Positions 1 through 6,700 of a DNA stretch of 7,515 nt are shown in pieces (the first letter of the stretch is position 1; every line of letters begins with the position of its first letter). The DNA is from an uncultured Eubacteriales bacterium. GTDB lineage: Bacteria > Bacillota > Clostridia > Oscillospirales > Oscillospiraceae. A model generated the notes under the pieces. The model had not been told where the DNA came from, made no database searches, and saw only the letters and a list, made by a program, of their open reading frames with translations. Made by a program: the position numbers and the translations under genes. The stretch covers positions 1 through 7,515 of the forward strand of contig CABRZO010000124.1 of the NCBI GenBank assembly GCA_902475455.1, given 5' to 3'.

Positions 1-225
1 GCCTACGATACCCGGCCGGAGGAGCTGGCTCTGGTGCTGGAGCGCACCACCCTGGCCCAGCCCAGCGAGGAGGACTGGGAAGTGGTGAACGTGGCCCAAC
101 CTGAGTGGACCAAGAGCGGGGACAGCTGGACCCTGACCTATGAGGACCTGCCCAAGGCCACCGCCGGGGCAACCCCCCTGACCTACACCTACCGGGTCCG
201 GGAGACCACCCCTGCTGACTACGTC
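1..225 (+). repeat. Direct repeat copy 1 (front of CnaB domain A)
   Basis: This stretch matches 907-1131 at a fixed offset of 906 bp. By eye I count 17 differing bases in 225 (about 92% identity) and 4 differing residues in 75. Similarity drops sharply after base 225, where copy 1 continues VCTYGGQG and copy 2 continues VAQAERIG. The copy starts at the window edge, so its true left end is unknown. Confidence 0.9.
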
Positions 226-1950
226 TGCACTTACGGGGGCCAGGGCAGCTACAACCTGACCCTGACCAACACCCTGACGGGCACCACGGAGCTTCCCGTG
301 ACCAAGACCTGGCTGGACGGCTCTGACGCCGACGGGCTGCGGCCCGACAGCATTGAGTTGGAGTTGCTGGCCAACGGCGCCTCCACCGGCACGACCCTGA
401 CCCTCGCCGCCCCGGTGCTGGGGGGCAACCAGTGGAGCGGCAAGTTTGAAAACCTGCCCAAGTACGACGCCGAGGGCGCGCTGATTACCTACACGGTTCG
501 AGAGGTCAGCCAGCCGGAGGACTATGACCAGACCGGCAACGACGGCGCCAACGTCACCAACACCCAGACGGTGACCCCGGAGGTCCAGAAGTACTGGAGC
601 GGCGTGGCGGCGGAGGACCTGCCCGACAGCGTCACGGTGACCCTGCTGCAGAACGGCACCGCTGTGGATACGGTAGAGCTGAACGAGGCCAACGGCTGGA
701 GCGCCTCCTTCGATGAGCAGTTGAAGTATGACGCCCAGGGCAACGCCTACACCTACACGGTGGAGGAGACCCTCATCGACGGCGCCGACCCGGCCAACAC
801 CGATTTCCTGATCTCCTACGGCGGCAGCCTGGCCGACGGATTTGAGGTCTACAATGTGGAGCCGGTGGACATCTCGGTGACCAAGGTGTGGAAGGACAAT
901 TCCGACGCCTACGACACCCGGCCGGAGGAGTTGGCTCTGGTGCTGGAGCGCACCACCCTGGCCCAGCCCAGCGAGAGCGACTGGGAAGTGGTGGACGTGG
1001 CCCAACCCCAGTGGACCAAGAGCGGGGACCAGTGGACCCTGACCTATGAGGACCTGCCCAAGGCCACCGCCGGGGCTACCCCCCTGACCTACACTTACCG
1101 GGTCCGGGAGACCACCCCCGCGGACTATGTGGCCCAGGCGGAGCGCATCGGGAACTATGAGTTCCGGTTTACCAACACCCTGAGCCGCACCTTGGATGTG
1201 CCGGCCACCAAGATCTGGGTGGACAACGGCAACGCCCTGAATACCCGGCCTGACAGCATTCAGGTGGAGCTGGTGGCCAACGGGGAGCCCACGGGCCAGA
1301 CCCTGACCCTGACGGCCCCCAACGCCCTGACCGGGCTGTGGAACCGTGTCACGGGCAACGCCAACCGCTGGACCGGCACCTTTGTGGATTTGCCGGAGTT
1401 TGACGACCAGGGCGTCCGCATCGAGTACACCATCCGGGAGGTCACCGTGCCCCAGGGCTATCAGGCCACTGAGGAGGGCACCGTGGTCACCAACACCGGC
1501 CCCGGCGATCTGGTCATTGAGAAGCAGGTGGAGGGAGCCGCCGGGGAGACCCAGCGCCAGTTCCACTTCACCCTGACCCTCTCGGACGACACCCTCAACG
1601 GCACCTATGGAGATGTGACCTTCTCCGACGGCGTGGCCACCTTCCAGCTGATGGACGGCCAGTCGGTGCGGGTGAAGGGCCTGCCCCAGGGGATCACCTA
1701 TCAGGTCACCGAGGAGGAGGCGGACCAGCAGGGCTACACCACCACCGCCCAGGGTGCCACCGGCACCATCCGGCCCGGTGAGACCCAGCAGGTTGTCTTT
1801 GTCAACAACCGGCCTGTGGATCCTGAGACCGGACACAGCCCCAAAACCGGCGACGAAGCCCGACCCTGGCTGTACGCAGGGCTGTTGACGGCCTCTGTCC
1901 TGGCCCTGGCGGGAATGGGCGCGGTGACTTACCGCCGGCGCAGGAAGTAA
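1..1950 (+). CDS. Sortase-anchored CnaB-repeat surface adhesin or pilin-like protein (5' end outside window)
   Basis: The frame is open to base 1, so this is the last 649 residues of a longer surface protein ending at TAA 1948-1950. It reads as five CnaB-type beta-sandwich domains, each with the Lys/Glu/Asn set that forms an intramolecular isopeptide bond: domain A (E68, N90; its Lys lies upstream), B (K102, E168, N187), C (K197, E255, N285), D (K295, E370, N392) and E (K404, E480, N498). A sixth, different isopeptide-type domain follows (about 501-605; likely K508, E571, N602), resembling FctA/Spy0128-like or DUF7601 modules. The C-terminus has SPKTG (613-617), a hydrophobic helix and an RRRRK tail, so the protein should be sortase-linked to the wall. 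Such domains act as rigid stalks in adhesins and pili. The ligand-binding head, signal peptide and promoter are not visible. The family call is strong; which ligand it binds, and whether it is a pilin or a single-chain adhesin, cannot be told. Confidence 0.93.
   Translation, partial: AYDTRPEELALVLERTTLAQPSEEDWEVVNVAQPEWTKSGDSWTLTYEDLPKATAGATPLTYTYRVRETTPADYVCTYGGQGSYNLTLTNTLTGTTELPVTKTWLDGSDADGLRPDSIELELLANGASTGTTLTLAAPVLGGNQWSGKFENLPKYDAEGALITYTVREVSQPEDYDQTGNDGANVTNTQTVTPEVQKYWSGVAAEDLPDSVTVTLLQNGTAVDTVELNEANGWSASFDEQLKYDAQGNAYTYTVEETLIDGADPANTDFLISYGGSLADGFEVYNVEPVDISVTKVWKDNSDAYDTRPEELALVLERTTLAQPSESDWEVVDVAQPQWTKSGDQWTLTYEDLPKATAGATPLTYTYRVRETTPADYVAQAERIGNYEFRFTNTLSRTLDVPATKIWVDNGNALNTRPDSIQVELVANGEPTGQTLTLTAPNALTGLWNRVTGNANRWTGTFVDLPEFDDQGVRIEYTIREVTVPQGYQATEEGTVVTNTGPGDLVIEKQVEGAAGETQRQFHFTLTLSDDTLNGTYGDVTFSDGVATFQLMDGQSVRVKGLPQGITYQVTEEEADQQGYTTTAQGATGTIRPGETQQVVFVNNRPVDPETGHSPKTGDEARPWLYAGLLTASVLALAGMGAVTYRRRRK
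907..1131 (+). repeat. Direct repeat copy 2 (front of CnaB domain D)
   Basis: This is the second copy of the repeat at 1-225, in frame and 906 bp downstream. It covers most of domain D, from the AYDTRPEE segment through the RVRETTPADYV strand that carries the isopeptide Glu (E370). Many of the differences between the copies are synonymous, so both appear to be kept functional. Confidence 0.9.
1837..1950 (+). other. Cell-wall sorting signal (SPKTG, membrane helix, basic tail)
   Basis: The end of the adhesin reads SPKTGDE, then a hydrophobic stretch starting at PWLYAGLL, then RRRRK. That is the standard three-part sorting signal. The motif is SPKTG rather than LPXTG; (S/P)PXTG motifs are known substrates of Clostridioides difficile sortase B. 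Sortase should cut between T616 and G617. No sortase gene lies in the window. Confidence 0.88.
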
Positions 1951-1991
1951 GTTCTGCCCGCTGACCCAACCCCAGCGCTGAAAAACCACAA

Positions 1992-2019
1992 TACCCCCGG
2001 GCCCTAGGGCCCGGGGGTA
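1992..2019. terminator. Perfect 28-bp palindrome, probable terminator
   Basis: The stretch is its own reverse complement (14-bp arms, TACCCCCGGGCCC on the left), centred on CTAG, 42 bp after the adhesin stop. On the + strand it is followed only by AACGCTGTTTCT, a poor U-tract. On the - strand it is followed by TTGTGGTTTTTC, which is better. It may stop adhesin transcription, back up the tRNA terminator, or do both. Confidence 0.6.
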
Positions 2020-2035
2020 ACGCTGTTTCTGCAGC

Positions 2036-2069
2036 AAAAAACCCTGAAACCATTACGGTTTCAGGGTTT
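2036..2069 (-). terminator. Rho-independent terminator of tRNA-Val
   Basis: There is a 13-bp perfect stem, AAACCCTGAAACC (2039-2051) with GGTTTCAGGGTTT (2057-2069), and a 5-nt loop. Read on the - strand, the stem runs straight into six T residues (2036-2041). It begins 6 bp past the tRNA CCA end, so it should define the 3' end of the precursor. The A/T-rich stem base could also stop + transcripts weakly. Confidence 0.85.
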
Positions 2070-2075
2070 CTTATC

Positions 2076-2152
2076 TGGTGGACGATACAGGATTCGAACC
2101 TGTGACCTTCCGCACGTCAAGCGGATGCTCTAGCCAGCTGAGCTAATCGTCC
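2076..2152 (-). tRNA. tRNA-Val (anticodon GAC)
   Basis: The - strand folds as a complete 77-nt cloverleaf. The acceptor stem is GGACGAT/ATCGTCC, the D stem GCTC/GAGC, the anticodon stem TCCGC/GCGGA with loop TTGACGT, the variable loop is 5 nt, and the T stem ACAGG/CCTGT has loop TTCGAAT. Discriminator A is followed by an encoded CCA (2076-2078). The anticodon GAC is at 2116-2118 and reads GUC and GUU valine codons. All stems are fully paired, so the gene looks intact. It is a single-gene unit with its own promoter and terminator, lying between the foldase-like gene and the convergent adhesin gene. Confidence 0.97.
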
Positions 2153-2167
2153 GAGTCAACGCTAATT

Positions 2168-2214
2168 ATTATAGCGGCAAGGGGCGGCTGTGTCAAGGAT
2201 TTTTTAAAAAAATT
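2168..2214 (-). promoter_or_regulatory. Consensus sigma-A promoter of tRNA-Val with UP-like A/T tracts
   Basis: Read on the - strand, the -35 is TTGACA (2191-2196), the spacer is exactly 17 bp, and the -10 is TATAAT (2168-2173). Both boxes match consensus at 6 of 6 positions. Directly upstream are uninterrupted T and A runs (2199-2214), placed where an UP element would be. The -10 ends 15 bp before the mature tRNA 5' end, leaving a short leader for RNase P to remove. This predicts very strong constitutive expression, as expected for stable RNA. Confidence 0.92.
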
Positions 2215-2237
2215 CCAGGTTTTTTACGGGAAAGGCC

Positions 2238-2274
2238 AAAATACCCCCGGGGCTCCTGTGGAGCCCCGGGGGTA
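2238..2274 (-). terminator. Rho-independent terminator of the PrsA-like gene
   Basis: There is a 15-bp perfect GC-rich stem (2242-2256 with 2260-2274), a TGT loop, and TTTT (2238-2241) on the - strand. It lies 75 bp after the stop codon of the lipoprotein gene and just upstream of the tRNA promoter, so it insulates the tRNA unit. Its arms share the start TACCCCCGGG with the palindrome at 1992-2019. Confidence 0.85.
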
Positions 2275-2348
2275 GTTGGTTCCAATCGGGTCCATGTCGC
2301 CGCAGCGGCAGCAGCTGTCCCGGGCAATTGGCCTGTTCCGGCGGGGAA

Positions 2349-3623
2349 TCAGGCCAGGGTGTCCGCCGCCGCCAGCGTCTGCTGCAGCTCCGACAGCTTG
2401 TTGAAAAAGGCTTCCGCGTCCACATTCAGGGGGCTGGTGGTCACCCCGTATTCCTCTTTCCACTGGGCGATCAGGCTGTCATAGGTGGTGGCAATATAGG
2501 TCTGCTCCGCGGTGTCCGTCAGGGCCTCGGGCTGGTCCGCCTCCCGCAGCAGGATGAAGTAGCCGTAGTCGGTCTGGTCCGTCATGCCCAGCTGGCCGGG
2601 CTCCAGGGCCTGGATGCCCTCATAGAAGCCCTCCACCAGGCTGTCGGTATTGCTGTAATACTGCACCTCACCGGCGGTATAGCCGCTGGCATCATACTGG
2701 CTCTGCTTGTCGGTGAAGGCGGTGGACAGCTCCTCCCCGGACAGGGCGGCCAGCTCGTCATAGACCGCCTGGGCCTGGGCCTGAACCTCCGCCACCGCCG
2801 CGTCATCCTCGCAATCCATGGTGGAGAACAGAATGCACCGGGCCCAGCAGATGCCGTTGTCCTCAATGTAGGTCTGCAGATAGTCCGCCATGGTCTCCTC
2901 GGTGGGCGCATACTGGCCTCCCTCCCCGAACAGGGTCTCCTGGAGGGTCTGGAAGTAATAGATGTTGTTGAAGACCTGCTGATAGGCCTCGGCGTTGGTG
3001 GCGTAATAGGTCAGGGAGTGCTGATAAAACTCCTCTCCGTGGGACTGGACCCACTCCGCCTTCTGCTCCTGGGAGTAGTCCGCCTCGTCCAGAAGCCCGG
3101 CGTCCACATAGGCCTGCCAACGGTCCTCGCCGTAGCTGGTCACGTTGTCGGCGTAAAGGGTCTCCAGGGCGGCGGCGTTCTCCTCACTGAGCTCCACGCC
3201 GGTATCGTGGGCCTTCTGGGTTCCCACCGCATAGGCCACGGCGGTGTCCAGACCGTACTGCAGCAGGGACTCGCCCACGGTGGAGCCGTCCTCCATGGTG
3301 TCGGACATGGAGAAGGTCATGCCGTAATTGCTGTAATAGTAGTAGGTCATGGAGTACTGCTGATAGGCGGCCCAATAGAGGGCCTGGGCGGCGGTGATGG
3401 AAATATCGCCCACGGTGGCCACCACATCGTCGGCGGCATAGGCCCCGTCGGTGAGGTAGCTCACCACGTCCTCCAGGGCCTCCTGGGGGATGGTGGCATC
3501 GGTCTCGGCCTGGGAAGAGGTGCCGGAGCCGCCGCTGATGGAGCTGGAGCCGTCACCGGCGCCGCAGGCGGTGAGGCACAGGACCAGGGCCAGCAGCAGA
3601 GCCAGAATGCGGAAGTGTTTCAT
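2349..3623 (-). CDS. PrsA/PpiC-like secreted lipoprotein foldase (parvulin domain, catalytic histidines lost)
   Basis: This 424-residue protein begins with a lipoprotein signal peptide: MKHFR, a Leu-rich core and lipobox LTAC with C20 as the lipidated Cys. A Gly/Ser linker (21-40) follows. The middle (about 65-240) is helix-like, opens with VATVGDISITAAQAL, which resembles SurA/PrsA N-domains, and is rich in Tyr (YYYY at 94-97). Residues about 258-360 fit a PpiC/parvulin domain: ARCILF at the first strand and LEPGQLG...DYGYFILL at the last. Active parvulins usually have His in both (ASHIL, GYHII); here they are C263 and F356, so a chaperone role looks likelier than proline isomerisation. PrsA-type proteins help exported proteins fold between membrane and wall. 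It lies 143 bp behind mfd, a frequent pairing in Clostridia, with its own promoter. The start is fixed by the signal peptide and a good SD. A lipoprotein is certain; the foldase family is likely. Confidence 0.85.
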   Translation of the reverse strand: MKHFRILALLLALVLCLTACGAGDGSSSISGGSGTSSQAETDATIPQEALEDVVSYLTDGAYAADDVVATVGDISITAAQALYWAAYQQYSMTYYYYSNYGMTFSMSDTMEDGSTVGESLLQYGLDTAVAYAVGTQKAHDTGVELSEENAAALETLYADNVTSYGEDRWQAYVDAGLLDEADYSQEQKAEWVQSHGEEFYQHSLTYYATNAEAYQQVFNNIYYFQTLQETLFGEGGQYAPTEETMADYLQTYIEDNGICWARCILFSTMDCEDDAAVAEVQAQAQAVYDELAALSGEELSTAFTDKQSQYDASGYTAGEVQYYSNTDSLVEGFYEGIQALEPGQLGMTDQTDYGYFILLREADQPEALTDTAEQTYIATTYDSLIAQWKEEYGVTTSPLNVDAEAFFNKLSELQQTLAAADTLA

Positions 3624-3633
3624 GTCAGATAGT

Positions 3634-3639
3634 CTCCTT
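3634..3639 (-). promoter_or_regulatory. Ribosome binding site of the PrsA-like gene
   Basis: On the - strand AAGGAG (within AAAAGGAGA) ends 10 nt before ATG 3623-3621. It supports this start, which also gives a clean signal peptide and lipobox. Confidence 0.85.
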
Positions 3640-3710
3640 TTCTTCTATGGGGTGCCCCGACAGGAGAGGAACTCCCCCGGGCAAATCATGGGTACAGCCG
3701 TAATGAGAGC

Positions 3711-3739
3711 ATTATAGCAGAGTGGGGGACCTAATACAA
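3711..3739 (-). promoter_or_regulatory. Extended -10 promoter of the PrsA-like gene
   Basis: The - strand shows TATAAT (3711-3716) preceded by TGC, giving the extended -10 TGnTATAAT. A weak -35, TTGTAT (3734-3739, 3 of 6 matches), lies at a 17-bp spacing. Transcription should start near 3704, leaving a leader of about 80 nt. It lies in the gap after mfd, so the lipoprotein gene can be expressed independently of mfd. I see no operator or riboswitch in the leader, only a weak hairpin near 3663-3677. Confidence 0.85.
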
Positions 3740-3766
3740 TCGAATCCCAACTGTTTCTTGTGCCGG

Positions 3767-6700
3767 TCACTGTTCCAGCAGCTGCCGATAGGTCTCCACC
3801 AGTTTGCGGCCCATCACCAGCACGTCTTCCCCGGGTTTTAAGCGCAGGGACAGGGCGCTCTTCTCCCCGGGGGAGAACAGGATGCGGCCCTTGAACCGGG
3901 CCACCCCGGACAGGGCGGCAATGTGTTTCAGATCGAATTCCTGCATGGTGAAGGTGAGCACCAGCCCCTTCTGGCTGATGTCACTGAAGCCGCACTGGGC
4001 GGCCATGGACCGGAGCAGGGCGATGGAGATCAGGTTGTTGACGGCCCTGGGGGGATCGCCGTAGCGGTCCACCAGTTCGTCCACCACGTCGTCGGCGTCT
4101 TCCTCGGTGCGGATCCGGGCGATGCGGCGGTACAGGTCCATCCGCTGCTCCGGAGAGGAGACGTACTTTTCCGGGATGTTGGCGCTGACGGCCAGGTCGG
4201 CGCACACCGACTCGGTGCGCTGCACCTTTTCGCCCCGTTCCTCCAGCACCGCCTCCTCCAGCAGCTTCAGATAGAGGTCATAGCCCACGCTCATCAAAAA
4301 GCCCGACTGCTCGGGGCCTAAAATGTTGCCGGCCCCCCGGATCTCCAGATCCCGCATGGCGATCTTGAAGCCGGAGCCGAACTCGGCATACTCCCGGATG
4401 GCGGACAGCCGTTTCTCCGCCACCTCGGTCAAAACCTTGCCCCGGCGGTAGGTAAGATAGGCATAGGCCCGGCGGGCGGAGCGGCCCACCCGGCCCCGGA
4501 TCTGGTGGAGCTGGGCCAGGCCCATCCGGTCGGCGTCCTCGATGATCAGGGTGTTGACGTTGGCGATGTCAATGCCGGTCTCGATGATGGTGGTGCAGAC
4601 CAGAATCTGCACCTCCCCCTCCACCATCCGCTCCATGACCCGGGCCAGCTCCTCCTGGCTCATCTTGCCGTGGCCCACCGCCACGGTGACCTCGTCTCCC
4701 AGCATCCCCTGGATGTAGGCGGCGGTCTTTTCGATGGTGTCCACCCGGTTGTGGAGGAAATACACCTGGCCGCCCCGGCCCACCTCCCGGCGCATGGCGT
4801 CGGCCAATACGGACCAGTCGTGCTCCAGCACATAGGTCTGTACCGGCAGCCGGTCCTGAGGGGGCTCCTCGATGGTGGACATGTCCCGGATGCCGGACAG
4901 GGCCATGTTCAGGGTCCGGGGAATGGGGGTGGCGGACAGGGTGAGCACATCCACCTGTCGGGAAATCTCCTTGAGCCGTTCCTTGTGGGTGACCCCGAAG
5001 CGCTGCTCCTCGTCCACCACCAGCAGTCCCAGGTCCTTAAAGACCACGTCCTTCTGGAGCAGCCGGTGGGTGCCGATGAGCACGTCGATGAGCCCGGCCA
5101 GGTCTGCCAGAATCTGCTTTAACACCTTGCCGGTCTGGAACCGGCTCACCACGGCGATGCGGACCGGGTAGCCCTCAAACCGCCGCAGGGCGGTCTGGTA
5201 GTGCTGGTTGGCCAGTACCGTGGTGGGCACCAGGATGGCGGCCTGCTTGCCCTCCAGCACGCATTTCATCACCGCCCGCAGGGCCACCTCGGTCTTGCCG
5301 TAGCCCACGTCGCCGCAGAGCAGCCGGTCCATAGGCACCGGCCGCTCCATGTCCGCCTTGATCTCGGCGATGCACCGGAGCTGGTCCCCGGTCTCCTGAT
5401 ACTCAAATTTATCCTCGAACTCCCGCTGCCAGGGGTCGTCCGGGTGGAAGGCGTAGCCGGGCTGCCGCTGGCGCTGGGCGTAGAGCTGGATGAGCCCCTT
5501 GGCCAGCTCTTTCGTGGCCTTCTTGGTCTTGGCCTTGGCCCGGGCCCAGTCGGTGCCCCCCAGCTTGCTGAGCTTGGTGCGCTCCTGACTGTCCTCGCCG
5601 CCGCCGATATACTTGCTGATGAGGTCCAGCTGGGTGGCGGGGACATAGAGGGTGTCTGCCCCGGCGTAGGCGATCTTGATATAGTCCTTCTCCACCCCGT
5701 CCATCTTCATGGTGGTCATCTCCACGAACCGGCCCACCCCGTGCTGCTCGTGGACAATGAGATCCCCCGGGGACAGGTCGGTAAAGGACTGCAATTTCTG
5801 CCGGTTGCTGGCCTTCTGCTGCTTCCGGGACCGGGGCTTTTTGGCTCCGGACAGGGGGGCGGAGCCCTCGGTGAGAATGGCGATGCCTCCCCACTCCATG
5901 CCGGCGGAGAGGCCACCCACCGTCAGGGTGGTTTCTCCAGGCTGGGGCAGTTCTGTCAGGTCAAAATCCAGGGCGGAGGTTACCCCCTGGTCCCGGAGCA
6001 TGTCGCTCAGAGCCTTGGCCTGGCCCTGGGTGGAGCAGAGCACAATGGAGGCGGCGCCGTTTTTCTGGTAGTGCTGTAAATCCGCCGCCGCCGCCTCCAG
6101 GCTGGTGCCGAAGCTGGGCAGCTGCTTGCAGCTGAAACTCAGGGTGGCCCGGGGGTCCGCCGGGTACTGGCCCACCAGAAAGCTGTCCAGATACACCACC
6201 GGGAACTCCCGCCCCAGGTGCTTGCACAGGGTGTCGTAGTCCGCCGAGTAGTTGGCCCCCTCCCCCCAAAGCAGGCCGGACTCCAACAGGGCGGTGATGT
6301 CCTGCTGCTGGCGCCAGCGGTAGTTTCTGGCCGCCTCCCCCACCCGGGGAGAGTCGCAGAACAGCAGCACCGCCTCCGCCGGCAGGTAGTCCGCCCCGCA
6401 GGCAAAGTCGGGATAGATCAGGTCCAGATACCGGTCCGCGGCGGCAAAGCTGCCCAACTCGGAAAAAGTCCGGGCATCCGACTCCAGGGTCTGGGTCAGG
6501 GCGGAGAAGTGCTCCAGCTTCCGGCGCTGGTTGGCCTTTTGGACCTGCTCCTTCCGCCGGTCGATGTCTCCCGCCAGCCCCAGCAGCCCCCCGGGGGCCA
6601 GCCGGGGCAGAGTTTCGGCGGCGGGCAGAATCTCCGCTGAGTCAATATTCTCCACCCGGCGCTGGGTGGCCGGGTCAAAGACCCCCATGCTGTCCAGCTC

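Noticed and set aside
1802..2053. 83-codon - strand frame over the adhesin end and terminators
   Set aside because: It overlaps the sorting signal and reads through the terminator hairpin. Its composition is Pro/Arg/Gly-rich, as expected of a shadow.
2076..2152. tRNA-Val as an attachment site for an island carrying the adhesin
   Set aside because: tRNA 3' ends are common integration sites and the adhesin lies on that side. However, I saw no second copy of the tRNA 3' end, no integrase and no composition shift in the window.
2328..3632. 434-codon open frame on the + strand opposite the lipoprotein gene
   Set aside because: It mirrors the lipoprotein gene almost end to end. Its Gly/Val/Leu/His-rich translation is typical of an antisense shadow in GC-rich DNA, with no domain. 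The opposite strand has a lipobox, SD, promoter and terminator.
3624..3710. Riboswitch or T-box in the leader of the lipoprotein gene
   Set aside because: The leader is only about 80 nt. It has just a weak hairpin near 3663-3677, no T-box sequence and no terminator/antiterminator pair.
5201..6079. 292-codon open frame on the + strand inside mfd, with others at 4505-5122 and 6218-6640
   Set aside because: These are antisense to conserved Mfd helicase and UvrB-like regions. They are Gly/Leu/His-rich with no family resemblance and no ribosome binding context that I could see.
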